From positions 7,411,001-7,475,000 of the forward strand of contig BSBM01000809.1 in NCBI GenBank assembly GCA_027924585.1: DNA of 64,000 nucleotides, written 5' to 3'. Shown piece by piece: positions 12,363-23,292 of this stretch (its first letter is position 1; each line of letters begins with the position of its first letter). Under the pieces are notes generated by a model. It was not told the DNA's origin, made no database searches, and saw only the letters and a list, made by a program, of their open reading frames with translations. Made by a program: the position numbers and the translations under genes. Source of the stretch: Larix kaempferi. Lineage: Eukaryota; Streptophyta; Pinopsida; Pinales; Pinaceae.

Positions 12363-13878
12363 TGTTGGTTGTATAAATTTTTCTTTAAGTTCACTTGATA
12401 GACCTAGGTTCTGCATGATTTGATTAAGCAACAAAACCCCTTTTCACCGGCCCTTTCAGCAACAGTCTGCTAGCAGACTAAGGTCTCACCCGAGGCAAAT
12501 TTAATGGGGAGGTTGTGGAATCAGGTTTCCACAACCCGATGATGCAAGCTTCAATGGAATGGGAGACTGCACGAAGTTCACCTTCATCGTGGTTAACACT
12601 TATATAATATCGATTCGAAGGACTGCGTGGCTCAGAATGACTCTTTGACAATGGGACAATGCAACTTAGACTGCCCTCCCTCTTCGGTACTTAACCAACT
12701 TCAATAGATTTTACCTAGTGTAAGTTATGCATTCAACAACATACTAGACTATGAGCCTCGCAAACTTATACAATGTGAGAAACTACAATGTAACTGCAAA
12801 CTTTTGGTGTTGCGCTCAGGGAATCGCACTATACAGACTTCACTAGATAAGTGTTTACCCAATTAACTTATGCATTCATCTGACTTCAAAATACTTGTTC
12901 ACTCAACATTCATTCACGTATGTCGATACTTAACATATTATTCCCATCCTTATCCTTATGGAGAATACATATAAAATAAAGAACACTGGAACTCATAAAC
13001 AAGATCTTAACCATTCAACATAAGAAAATACACAGATGCAAAACATAATCAATCACAAAACACATAATTTAACATGGTTCACCCCCAGGATGGGAGCTAC
13101 ATCTATAGGAACTGTTGTTATATTATATTGGAAGGGTACAATAGTTCCAGTCTGTGCACTCAGCTGCAAACTCTCTTCTCTCTTAGTAGGTCTCTGTGCA
13201 TGCAGTTGTAGAGCCTTTTACAATATTCTCTCAACATAGATTACTCTTCAACAATAATCAACTATTCACAATTAGAGATTAACTCTTTCCCTTAACAAAT
13301 ATGCCATTTTTATAGGTCATGGCCTTAGGTCACGTCTGTTAGAATGCATAGGACAAAAACCCTTAAAAACTAGTACGGTTACCCGCCACCATGCCTTTCA
13401 CAGTCAACAGCTTTCTCCATTCGCTTCAGGCTGCCTTACTGGGCCACTCATGGCTCAAACACTCCTCTTACAGATGCAGTCATAAAAAAAAGGTTACAAC
13501 CGCATCGTTGCCTATCGCTTTCCGCCCCTTTGGCCTGCCTGTTTCCATTGACTTAGTAGCTTAGCCTCTAACGGTTTTCCACCACTCTCTTTGACAGGTC
13601 GCTTTCGTCTACCTTTATGCCGCTCCTTATGCACTATCGGGGATCCTGCAGCCGCTTTACTCAAAACAGGTCGCTTCCACAGCTCGACCTTCCCTTATAC
13701 TCTTTACCCAAAATAGATTTTGCACTGGCACTGTGCATCAGCATGACTTCGCATCTTTGACTACACAATCCAAACTGTGCACTCCCCAAAACTGTGCCAT
13801 CTGGCTTCGCAGTCCGAACTACGCACTTGCCAAAATTGTACTTCTTCGAAAGTGTGCCAACTTGGGCCATGCCCAACA
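12363..13878 (-). repeat. 5' LTR of the Tat/Athila-type element
   Basis: On the minus strand this LTR starts TGTTGGG and ends CCAACA, the usual TG...CA inverted termini. It is 1516 bp long. It is followed two bases later on the minus strand by a primer-binding-site-like sequence, which fixes it as the 5' LTR. Confidence 0.87.
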
Positions 13879-14223
13879 ACCATTCTTATAAATTCTATTG
13901 ACAAATGTGTATTTTAGTGTCTATTGAATATTTGACTACCTATGGGCTGATCTTCTTTACAATATTTCCATGTATGGAAACAAAATCTTCTTCAAAAAAT
14001 TTTTATCTTGTTTTTTCAATTTTGAAAATAGTATGCCACTAATTAAATATCCAAGGGTTGAGTTTCAAAGAGACTCTAGAATGCATGTGAGCAAAGGTGG
14101 AGATCAAACCTCTTCTGATAAAAGGTGTATCCAAAGGCAGAGATTAGAGAGGCTCTAACATTGATTCACCAAAGGCTGGAATTATATTACTATTCGGCAA
14201 CAACAAAACCCTTGAAGGGTCTC
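13879..14223. other. Host sequence between two retroelements
   Basis: This 345-bp AT-rich segment lies between the decayed Tat/Athila-type element and the chromovirus element. It continues at 20083, since the chromovirus interrupted it at GTCTC. No gene is recognised. Joined across the insertion it would read TCTAATACCAATGTAATG, whose reverse strand resembles an iMet primer-binding site next to an LTR end. It may therefore be part of a still older element. Confidence 0.4.
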
Positions 14224-14848
14224 TGATCCGGATTTTATGAGCAGAACGAAATGAATACAGATTATTATCAGATGCCTAACAAAAAATAACAGAGATACAG
14301 TAAAACTGGTTTTCTATTCAATAAGGAAATAAGCTAGAACTGTAAAATGCAGCGGAAAACAAGCTTGCTGGAATGGTGGCGGCTTATCTCTGAGAAGAGA
14401 TGTGACGGCTGCTCTCATTTCGCAAGAAGAAGATTACAATGAGGCTCTCAAGGCCTTTTTTACAATAAACAGGAATGTCAAAAACCCTAGACATCCAAAA
14501 ACCTAACCCTAGGAGATGAAGCGCCAAAAGTCATGTGGGCCCCGTTTGGGTAAGTTAGTACATCAACTTCCCGGGGTCGTAACTTTTGCATACGATCTCC
14601 GTTTGGGGCGCTCGGTAGCCCGTTGGAAAGGTCTATCCGAGATTTACAACTTTCGACTAGGACCAAATGTATGCCGGAGGAAACCATTTAGCCCCCCAAA
14701 TTGCCAAAAAAGGTCGTTTAGGGCCTCAAAAAGGCCCCGGAAGTTCAGGACCCGAAAAACTGCTAAAAATAGTACAATACCAAAATTGCCATAAAACTGT
14801 TTTGAGCCAGTTGGAAAGGTGGGTGGCCACCAATATCCACCTGGATCA
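14224..14848 (-). repeat. 3' LTR of the chromovirus-type element
   Basis: This 625-bp copy begins TGATCCGG and ends TGGATCA on the plus strand, giving near-perfect inverted termini (TGATCC/GGATCA). It matches 19458-20082 with about nine visible substitutions and no length change. A polypurine tract adjoins it on the interior side. Confidence 0.96.
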
Positions 14849-14861
14849 ATCCTCCCTCCTT
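14849..14861 (-). promoter_or_regulatory. Polypurine tract
   Basis: The minus strand reads AAGGAGGGAGGAT directly before the 3' LTR. This is a normal purine-rich primer for plus-strand DNA synthesis. The Gag-Pol frame ends at 14860, so the tract overlaps the end of the coding region. Confidence 0.9.
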
Positions 14862-17800
14862 AGGAAGCAATGGTCTCCATTGCGTTGAGTTCCCCCATCA
14901 GATGAGGAAATTTCTGCTGAATTTGGCCTTGGGTGAGCCACTTGCCTTGGTGCAGGAGCTGCCCTGCTTTGACAACTCGATAAAGCTGGATCCTTTGATG
15001 TCGAGTGCCCTTGATCTGTGTGTCTGCAATATGATCACTGGATGCTTGTTGTAGGCAGTCAGGTTTGAGCTCTGTTGGTGTCAACTTCTCTGCTATTTCT
15101 GAGGTGTCTAACAGTGGTGGGAAATATGGCCGAAGGAGAGCCACGTTGAAGACTGGATGCAGACCCAGGAAGGGGGGAATGTTGAGCTCAAAAGCATTGT
15201 CACCCACCGCCTTGGTGATGGTGTACGGCCCATAACGGAGTGGGCGAAGCTTTCGATGGGGCCCTGTAAGGCGTTCTTTCTGCAAATGCAACCAAACTTT
15301 GTCGCCCACCTGAAACTTATGTGGCACCCGATGTTGATCATGGCGCTGCTTGTACTTGGTATTAGACTTCTGTAGAATATCCTGAACCTGTTGGCGGATA
15401 TGCTGGATCCGTTCAATGAACTGGGCGGCTTTGTCAGCTTCTGGGGACGAGTCGGCCGAGGTGGTCGCAAGGGGAAGTGCAACATCCATGGGGCCCAATG
15501 GTTGGAATCCCAACCCCACCTGAAAGGGGCTGTGGCCAGTTGAGCTATGCAAGGCTCGGTTGTAGCTATGTTGGACATAGGGGAGACTCTCATCCCATGT
15601 GCGGGGGTGTGTTGAATTGTACATGCGCAGGATATGTACGACCATACGGTTGACGACCTCCGTTTGTCCATCGGTCTGGGGGTGGAAGGCAGTGGATTTG
15701 GTGAGCTTGGTATCCAACAGTGACCAGAGGCTTGACCAGAATGAGCTGAGGAACCGACTGTCACGGTCTGAGATAATGGTCTGTGGGATCCCAAAATGTA
15801 CCCATACTCGTTCAAAGAAGAGCTTGGCAGTGGCTTCTGCTGTGATGTTCTTCTTGCAAGCGGCTAGAATCGCCATCTTGGAAAAGCGATCAACAACCAC
15901 GAAAACACAGTCGTTTCCCCTCTTGGTGGACGGGAGGCCCGACATGTAGTCCATTGAGATGGATTCCCATGGCCTGTCAGGAGTAGGAAGAGGGGTGTAT
16001 AGGCCCTGTTTCTTAGTGGTCGGTTTGGCAATAGCGCAAGCAGTGCAGGACCTGATATACTTGCCGACATCCTGTCGAAGTTTCGGCCAGTAGAAATGTT
16101 TCTGCAACACTGCCACTGTCTTTTCGACGCCAAAGTGTCCTGCCACCCGACTATAGTGAGCTTCCCAAATCAGCTTCGCACGCTCGCTTGATGGAACGCA
16201 GAGATGGCCCAGATGACACAACAACCCGTCCTGAAGATGGAAATTAGCAACCACTGAGTTGGTGCCCAACATTTTATAGGTGGCGGAGAAGTCAGGGTCT
16301 GTCTCATAGAGGTGAGGCCATCCGGAGGTCTCGTGGCCACAAGAGTCTAGCACCGTGGTAAGTGCCGCGACTGGAGGTCGACTGAGGCAGTCAGCAACTC
16401 GGTTGGTACTCCCTGTTTTATATTTGATGTTGAGGTGGAACTGCTGTAAATATGTTGACCACTTCTGATGGCGGTCATTCTGCAACTTTCCTTGGGTCTG
16501 CATGAACTGTAGTGGCTTGTGATCAGTGTGGATGACTGTCTCCTTCCCAAGAATGTAATGTCTCCACTGGCGGCAGGCTTGTACAATGGAGTACATTTCT
16601 TTGTCATAGGTAGGGTACTTGCGAACAGCATCTGATAGTGTTTCACTGTGATATGCCACGGGGTGGCCGTGTTGAGTGAGAACGGCACCCACAGCATAAT
16701 CTGAAGCATCTGTCTCGATCTCAAAGGGATGTTGCAGGTTCGGTAATGAGAGTACCGGCGATGAGCACAAACGCTTCTTCAAGTCATCGAAGGCTTGTTG
16801 TTGGGACAGGCCCCACACAAATTTTGCCTTACCACCACCCCTGGTCACTTGGCTGAGGGCCCATGCGATATGAGAGAATCCCAGCACGAACCGGCAATAG
16901 AAATTGGCGAGGCCCAAGAAGCTCCGAAGTTCAGTGAGTGTGGTTGGGGCTGGCCAGTCACGGATGACCTGGATCTTGGCTGGATCCACATGCACACCAT
17001 GTCGATCAACGATGTAGCATAAGTAATGGACCCTGTCCATGCCGAAGGAGCATTTTTCCAAGTTTGCATATAGTTTGTGCTTCCGCAGGGTGTGCAGAAC
17101 CTGCTGAATATGCTGCAAGTGTTCCTCCCAAGTCTTGCTGTAGATGAGGATGTCATCCAGATACACCACTACAAAATTGTTGGTGAAAGGTCGTAGGATA
17201 TCGTCCATCATCCTCATAAAAGTTGCTGGAGCATTTGTCAAACCAAAAGGCATGACCAGCCATTCAAAAAGACCTTCTTTTGACTTGAAGGCAGTCTTCC
17301 ATACATCTGTCTATTCTATTGGGACCTGGTGGTAGCCCGACTTCAGATCAATCTTACTGAAGTATTTGGCCCCCGTGAGCTGATCAAGGAGGTCGTCGAT
17401 TCGGGGAATCGGGTACCGGTTACGGACTGTGATTTTATTCAAGGCCCGGTAATCAATGCAGAGTCGCCAGGTCCCATCTTTCTTCTGCACCAGCACGATT
17501 GGGCTCCCACAAGGTGATGAACTGGGACGGATGTGCCCCTTGTGGAGCAATTCTTGGATCTGCCTCTTGATCTCCTCGTTTTCCAACAGAGAGCGGTGAT
17601 AGACTGGTCCATTGGGTAGCGGTGCGCCTGGGGTCAGATCGATGGGATGCTTGACCTGGCAGTGCAGAGGTACCCCGGTCGGAGAGGAGAAGATATCTGA
17701 GTATCCTTCCACCACCTTATCCACTTGCTTCTGTTGTGTGGATAGATCGGCCGTGAAGGCCCGGGATGTGGCTGCGATCTTTCTTTCACTCTGAGAGCGA

Positions 17801-19421
17801 ATCACGAAGAAGACAAATTTCCCGGTCTGAGAGATGACCTTCCTGCATTGCTTGGCAGAGATCAAGGAAATAGCACTAGGAGGTACTGCCTCGGGTATCC
17901 TGTACAATTTCCTGTTCAAAGAAATAATAACACTACGAGGCCTAGACTCATATACAGCATGACGTTTCCATAAATAAGGTTGGCCCAAAAGAACATCTGA
18001 AACTTCGAGAGGAGCAACATCACACAATACCTCATCCTTGAAGGGCTTGATGCCGTATGGCAGTCGGCACTGTTGGCTGACGCGGAGATCGCTTCCTTTG
18101 CGGATCCATCCAATGGTGTAGGTTTGTGGGTGCGGCGTTGTCGGTAGGGCCAGGCGCTTGACGACCTCTGCTGAGATGAGATTCTTCTGGCTACCGCTAT
18201 CAACGATGAAATGCAGCGGGGTTCCTTTTACCCACATCTGTGAATGGAAGAGGCGTTCTCCTTCTTCTGGCTCGTCTGGTTCATTAGGCTGGAGCTTGGT
18301 GGTGGCAACAGTGGCACTGGGTTCCGCGTCAATGATCCGTCTTCCCCTTTCTGGTTCGGACTCAGAGTCAGAACCCGCATCTGATTCAGATGCTTTCAAT
18401 TCGGCCACCAGTGACTGCTTTGAGCGGCAATCAGCAGTGTTATGCCAAGGGCTCTTATGGAAGTCGCACCACTTCCCGGTATCTTTCTTTGTTTTTCCGG
18501 TGTCCTTCTTTGCTTGCGGCTTGGACTGGTTGTCCTGATGCTGTCCATCTTTGCTCTGTCCTTTATTCTGTGGGTTGGGGCTACCATTTCCTGTCTTTTG
18601 CTGTGAAGGGTTCCCAGGCCCAAATTGCCGTGTCTTTTGTTTGAGCTTCTGCTCGATTTTGACAGCATACCGGTAGGCCGCGCCCAAGGAAGAGATGTCC
18701 AGAAATTCCATTTCGGTCTGGATGTATCTATGCAAACCACCGCGATACTTGAGCACCAGATGTCGCTCTGATTCTTTGATACCCAGCTTGGTACGCAAGG
18801 TATGGAAGATATTTGTGAACTCTGGCACTGCTTGGTCTCTTTCTTGTCGCAGTGTGGTCCATTTGGTATACAAATCGTCATAACTTCCAACAGGGTAGTA
18901 TTGTTCCTTAATAGCATCCCTGAAGGATTCCCAGGTGGCCGTGACTGAAAATAATGAGCCTTCTTCTGTGTCCTTTTGCTCGCAGAATGTTTCCCACCAA
19001 TATTTGACATGGGGAACGGCTTTGAGGAGCGCAAAAGTAATCTTTTCTTTATTCAAAAAGTTATGGACAGAAAAATACCCTTCTAGTAGATTCAACCACT
19101 TATCTACAGCATCTGCGTCTATCTGTCCTTCAAATATAGGGATATCAAAGTTGATTTGTACCTTGAAGGGGGCGGCGCCTCCGCTCGAGGAAGATGCGTC
19201 GCTTGTTGGTAGTCGCCGAAGGATTTGCGTGAAATTATCCATCATCTCGTTCCTCTGCTGCGTGAGGGCTTCCTCAAGCAACATTTTGATAGGATCTCCT
19301 GTCCCGTCATCTTTCTTTTCTCCTGCCATGAGAGGTCGCTTGGGCGTGCGAGAGATTTTGTCCTCAAGAGAAACAAGCTCGAGACCCAATTCTTTGTACC
19401 CTGACCTCGTTGGGGACATGC
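14860..19421 (-). pseudogene. gag-pol: Gag-Pol polyprotein with one premature stop
   Basis: The ATG near 19419 opens 702 codons that end at a TAG (17311-17313) inside RT; the same frame then runs on to 14860. Gag has a capsid block (about residues 90-270) and a CHHC-variant knuckle, [15 protein letters not shown], near residue 317. Protease shows [12 protein letters not shown] near residue 405. RT has [11 protein letters not shown] and, after the stop, MPFGLTNAPATF and VVYLDDILIYS. RNase H follows (ETDASDYAVGAVL, HTDHKPL), then integrase with HH-CC zinc domain, SMDYMSGLP, SDRDSRFLSSFW and QTDGQTEVVNR. The tail (ADTQIKGTRHQRIQLYRV) looks like a divergent chromodomain. All catalytic residues that I can check are present, so the TAG is the main lesion. 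Confidence 0.95.
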
Positions 19422-19442
19422 ATTAAGACGACAAGGAGCAGA

Positions 19443-19456
19443 CCGCTCTGATACCA
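19443..19456 (-). promoter_or_regulatory. Primer-binding site, tRNA-iMet
   Basis: The minus strand reads TGGTATCAGAGCGG one base after the 5' LTR. TGGTATCAGAGC is the standard plant initiator-Met tRNA complement that primes minus-strand DNA synthesis in most chromoviruses and many Copia elements. Confidence 0.95.
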
Positions 19457-19457
19457 C

Positions 19458-20082
19458 TGATCCGGATTTTATGAGCAGAACGAAATGAATACAGATTATT
19501 ATCAGATGCCTAACACAAAATAACAGAGATACAGTAAAACTGGTTTTCTATTCAATAAGGAAATAAGCTAGAACTGTAAAATGCAGCGGAAAACAAGCTT
19601 GCTGGAATGGTGGCGGCTTATCTCTGAGAAGAGATGTGACGGCTGCTCTCATTTCGCAAGAAGAAGATTACAATGAGGCTCTCAAGGCCTTTTTTACAAT
19701 AAACAAGAATGTCAAAAACCCTAGACATCCAAAAACCTAACCCTAGGAGATGAAGCGCCAAAATTCATGTGGGCCCCGTTTGGGTAAGTTAGTACATCAA
19801 CTTCCCGGGGTCGTAACTTTTGCATACGATCTCCGTTTGGGGCGCTCGGTAGCCCGTTGGAAAGGTCTATCCGAGATTTACAACTTTCGACTGGGGCCAA
19901 ATGTATGCCGGTGGCAACCATTTGGCCCCCCAAATTTCCAAAAAAGGTCGTTTAGGGCCTCAAAAAGGCCCCGGAAGTTCAGGACCCGAAAAACTGCTAA
20001 AAATAGTACAATACCAAAATTGCCATAAAACTGTTTTGAGCCAGTTGGAAAGGTGGGTGGCCACCAATATCCACCTGGATCA
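19458..20082 (-). repeat. 5' LTR of the chromovirus-type element
   Basis: This copy is the upstream LTR for the minus-strand element. The iMet primer-binding site lies one base beyond its inner end, and GTCTC, the target duplication, follows its outer end. It should carry the promoter for the genomic RNA; I did not find a strong TATA box by eye. Confidence 0.96.
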
Positions 20083-20783
20083 GTCTCTAATACCAATGTA
20101 ATGAACCAATCTAGTTCATATACTGAATATCCAAAATAAGTGGGATAACATATAAGAATCCATGCCGATTAACAATACGTATTGAATATATATTATATGA
20201 TAGATGGAACAATAAGAGTTTCTCTCCAATACAAGTGTATGAGTTATAAGGCTTGTAAGATACACCATGAATAAGGAAAATGCTCAAAATTAGAGAAGAG
20301 TTAGTGATATTTCGATCATGATAGTATTCAAAATATATTGTAATTTTTACATGAGGGGATGTTGCACTATTCCTCAGATCCGCTAGAGTAAAGGAATATT
20401 TTTGCAAAGGAAATTTTGATTGAGCATAATGGAGAGGCCAAGGAAGAACTTTTTGACTCAAAGGAATGCTTCTTGAATCCTATAGATTCTGAAGAATGGT
20501 CCAATCCATGTCATTCCAATGATGGCACTTTTGTCTCTATGTATGCTCCTAGTACTAAAGCAAAAATCCTAAGCCTTAGGATGCACCTTGGAAAAAATCC
20601 AAATCATGCAAAAAGGTTTTTGCAAAGGCTCAAAATATAGTAGATTCAAAAGTTATTACCAACAAAAGCAATGTGCCTCAATATAATAAATCATGCACTA
20701 AGGGATGTTAGGACAACAAGAACTAAGTCTATAAAGCACAATCCACCAGATTCTCAGTTGATAGAAACTGTAATGTCCATACA
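20083..20783. other. Sequence between two LTR elements
   Basis: This 0.7-kb stretch starts with the right target duplication of the chromovirus element. TGTAATGAACC at 20097, preceded by a degenerate iMet-like site in reverse (CTCTAATACCA), may be an LTR edge of an older minus-strand element. A plus-strand frame of 74 codons at 20416-20640 has no recognised domain. I cannot support a gene here. Confidence 0.35.
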
Positions 20784-21429
20784 TGTAAGGCCCCTCTTGT
20801 ACGGTTCTCACGAACTGAACCTGAAACTTAACAACTTAATACAAAATAGATTAGATACCATCATTAATAGAGAAATAAAATAAATTAACTAAATAACTTA
20901 GCAAATATAGACAAACCATAACCTGTCACCCGTAGGTCATGACCATTGTCAAAGGAGAAGTTGTCATTAATCAGATCCATCTTGTGCATTGTCGTCTGCA
21001 TTGTCCGTCGGATCCCTCTAGCAAATATCGATTAACCATAGGCTAAGCAATCGTTGGCTTTGCCACCCAACCATAGGCTCATGCTTTCAGTCACATATCC
21101 ACCCTCGAGCTTCGGGTCGTAGAGCTAACACACACAAAAATATAGAGACTCAGAAATGGGTTTCCCCCCCACCAGAATCCCTTTCCAAACTCCAATAGCA
21201 GCAAGCCACTCTCTTTACAAAAATTACGATAACCATACAAAACATGGGTCCCTTACCCATTCCCAAATCCTTCCTTAAATAGGAAAATCCATTGCGACAC
21301 ATGTCGCTCCATGCAAAAATGTTTAATTTATTTTTATTAAAAAGTAATTTAGGTCACCTATACATGTGTCAAGTTTTCTAGAGAGTGCAAAAACTTTCCT
21401 AAGTTCACTCAAGTTTGTCTCCATGATGT

Positions 21430-21965
21430 TGTTAGTTTTTCATAATTTAATTCAATATGATCTAGGATCTTAACTGAAAGAACAACATGTACAACATATC
21501 AAACATAAGAGACAAGAGACAAGAGACACAAAGCATTTCACTCGGGAAAACCATAAAGGTGAAAACCCCACAGCTTCCTCAGAGATAGAATGAGTAATGA
21601 TACAAAACCCCAACAACAAGAGATAGTCTCCTAGTAGCTTCTCCTGCTCAACTTGTGCACACTACTCACTTGAGAGAATGAGTGAGTTAGTGAATGAATA
21701 AATAGAGTGGTGCTCCTCTCTATTTATACTTGTCTTCCACTTGCCTTTTACCCTAACTGGGTCGATCTCTCGTAGGAGAGTCTAATAACCCACTATAACT
21801 TAACTCTGGGCTGACCCCACAAGGGGAGTCTAGTAACCCTATCATATACAATGATGACCTTCCCGATCATAGGAATGAAACCTTTCTGTCGGAAGTAAAA
21901 TGTCATATGAATACAATATGAAATATAAAAGTGAAATGCATTCCGAAGTTACAAATACATCAACA
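21430..21965 (-). mobile_element. Solo LTR, 536 bp, with GATGT duplication
   Basis: The termini are TGTTAGTT and ATCAACA, and GATGT sits on both sides (21425-21429 and 21966-21970). No interior is present, so this is a solo LTR left by LTR-LTR recombination. A minus-strand TATA box (GTATAAATAGAGAGG near 21720) suggests minus orientation. It is inserted inside the longer LTR at 20784-23292 and so is younger than it. Confidence 0.85.
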
Positions 21966-22045
21966 GATGTTCCTTATAATCTCTATTTTTGTGGGTGTAA
22001 GTGGTGTTAACTAAATGCTCAAGCCTAGGATTCCAGTTTTCTCCC

Positions 22046-22216
22046 AAAATAATGATTTCTATTATTTTAAATACTTAAATGTATTTTCATGTGCAAATAT
22101 CTAAAATAATAATTTATATTATTTCGAATACTAAAATGTATTTTCATGTGCAAATGTCTAAAATAATAATTTCTATTATTTTAAATACTAAAATGCATTT
22201 TCCTGAGCAAAAGTTC
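22046..22216. repeat. 57-bp tandem repeat, three copies
   Basis: The unit begins AAAATAATNATTT and contains TACTAAAATGTATTTTC followed by ATGTGCAAAT. Starts at about 22046, 22103 and 22160 give an exact 57-bp spacing; the third copy is degraded at its end. It lies in the U3 part of the long LTR. Confidence 0.85.
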
Positions 22217-22277
22217 TAAATGCAATTTTATATGTTTTTATGTATAATGTTTAACAATCAATCTCTTCTAGGACCTA

Positions 22278-22497
22278 GGTACCACATTGTTGGGCCCATC
22301 TGTCCTTTATGCTCATCTTTCGACATGGTACCACTCCATTGGGTCCAATCGTTTGTTGTTTCCATTTCTCGGCAAGGTAACACATCGTTGGGTCCTTGCC
22401 TCCGTTATTTCCATTTCTCAGCAAGGTACCACATCGTCGAGTCCTTGCATCCGTTATTTCTGTTTCTTGGCAAGGTACCACATCGTCGGGTCCTTCT
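22278..22497. repeat. 49-bp tandem repeat, about 4.5 copies
   Basis: GGTACCACATCG-type starts occur at 22278, 22327, 22376, 22425 and 22474, exactly 49 bp apart. The later copies also share CCTTGCNTCCGTTATTT and TTTCT.GGCAA. The first copy is the most diverged and the fifth is partial. The block sits in the presumed U3 of the long LTR, a usual place for enhancer-like repeats. Confidence 0.92.
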
Positions 22498-23292
22498 GTC
22501 GATATCCTTTCATTTGACTTACGGGAACTTCATTTATGGATTTACGACCCGTTACCTTTAATCCTCCGTCTACATGCTATTGGAGACTAATGGCATTGAG
22601 GAGTCAGTTCGTTCTTACTACGTGCCCCCCAACTCATACATGACCAACTCCATCGTGGTCCACATCACATGACCTCATGCTTCCCCTGAGTAAGCGGATC
22701 AGTGCTTCTCTACTCATGCATGGAATTCCATCGGAAGTCAACATCGTCGTCGTTCTCCCCGTGTGTGATTTATCCATACTCTACGACCCTTCAATTCCTT
22801 TGTGTGTTCGTTGGTGAACCGTTTCACCTATCTCTACACACATTCTCAAAAGCACATATTAATAGTCCTTTCCTCATTTGTAATAATTCATTTCATAAAC
22901 CTGCTAATCATTCAGCAATTACAGTTGACTCATAATATCCTATATTTCATAAATCAGTAGGCCATTTCGTCAGCATGTATTTCTTTCATTCACATCTTAT
23001 AATTTATCATACATCTAATCTTTAAGAATCATATTTATGTACACATAACACATTTTTCATAACACATCCAATTATTAAGCAATAAGCAATGTACTCTATT
23101 AATTAAACTATCCGACTCCACATATGTCATTTAATTCATAAATTCATTTATCCAATTACCGTCATTCATATCTTCAGGTTTTCCTCAATCGTTTAATACA
23201 TATCAAGCTCAAAATACCACTTTATAAAATTTGTTCAGTCGGGTCACTTGAAAGGTGCCCTTAAAGTCCACAGTCATTCTTGGGGCATTACA

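Larger units (their letters stand above)
439..13878 (-). mobile_element. Old Ty3/Gypsy retrotransposon, Tat/Athila type
   Basis: Two direct repeats of about 1.5 kb (439-1960 and 12363-13878) enclose a 10.4-kb interior. Read on the minus strand, the interior gives, in order, an extra ORF, gag with zinc knuckles, protease, reverse transcriptase, RNase H, integrase and a second extra ORF. The integrase before the extra 3' ORF, the single RNase H and the gag style match the plant Tat/Athila branch of Metaviridae. Every reading frame is broken by stops and frameshifts. The LTRs differ at many positions, so the copy is old and cannot move by itself. The exact lineage is not determined. Confidence 0.88.
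14224..20082 (-). mobile_element. Young Ty3/Gypsy chromovirus-type retrotransposon
   Basis: Two 625-bp LTRs, both TG...CA, enclose a 4.6-kb interior on the minus strand. The target duplication GTCTC is perfect (14219-14223 and 20083-20087). By eye the LTRs differ at about nine positions, so the insertion is fairly recent. The interior holds one Gag-Pol frame with protease, RT, RNase H and integrase in chromovirus order, and a chromodomain-like tail. An iMet primer-binding site and a polypurine tract are both in place. The only obvious break is a single in-frame TAG in RT. Confidence 0.96.
20784..23292 (-). repeat. Long LTR with nested solo LTR
   Basis: The ends form inverted termini, TGTAAGGCCCC at the left and GGGGCATTACA at the right. 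On the minus strand a purine tract, AAGAGGGGGTGTA, lies directly before the LTR start at 23292, as expected for the 3' LTR of a minus-strand Ty3 element. A TATA-like CTATTTAAGG on the minus strand near 21285 would be the promoter. The U3 part carries two tandem-repeat blocks (22046-22216 and 22278-22497). Without the nested insertion the LTR is about 1.97 kb. A TACA on each outer side would also allow a solo LTR with a 4-bp duplication. Confidence 0.7.

Noticed and set aside
15108-19034. Many 60-235 codon frames antisense to or out of frame with the chromovirus polyprotein
   Set aside because: They are shadows of the polyprotein frame and match no family.
20091-20110. LTR edge and reverse iMet site at 20097
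   Set aside because: The pattern is plausible, but no partner LTR, other LTR end or interior was found, so I kept it only as a remark.
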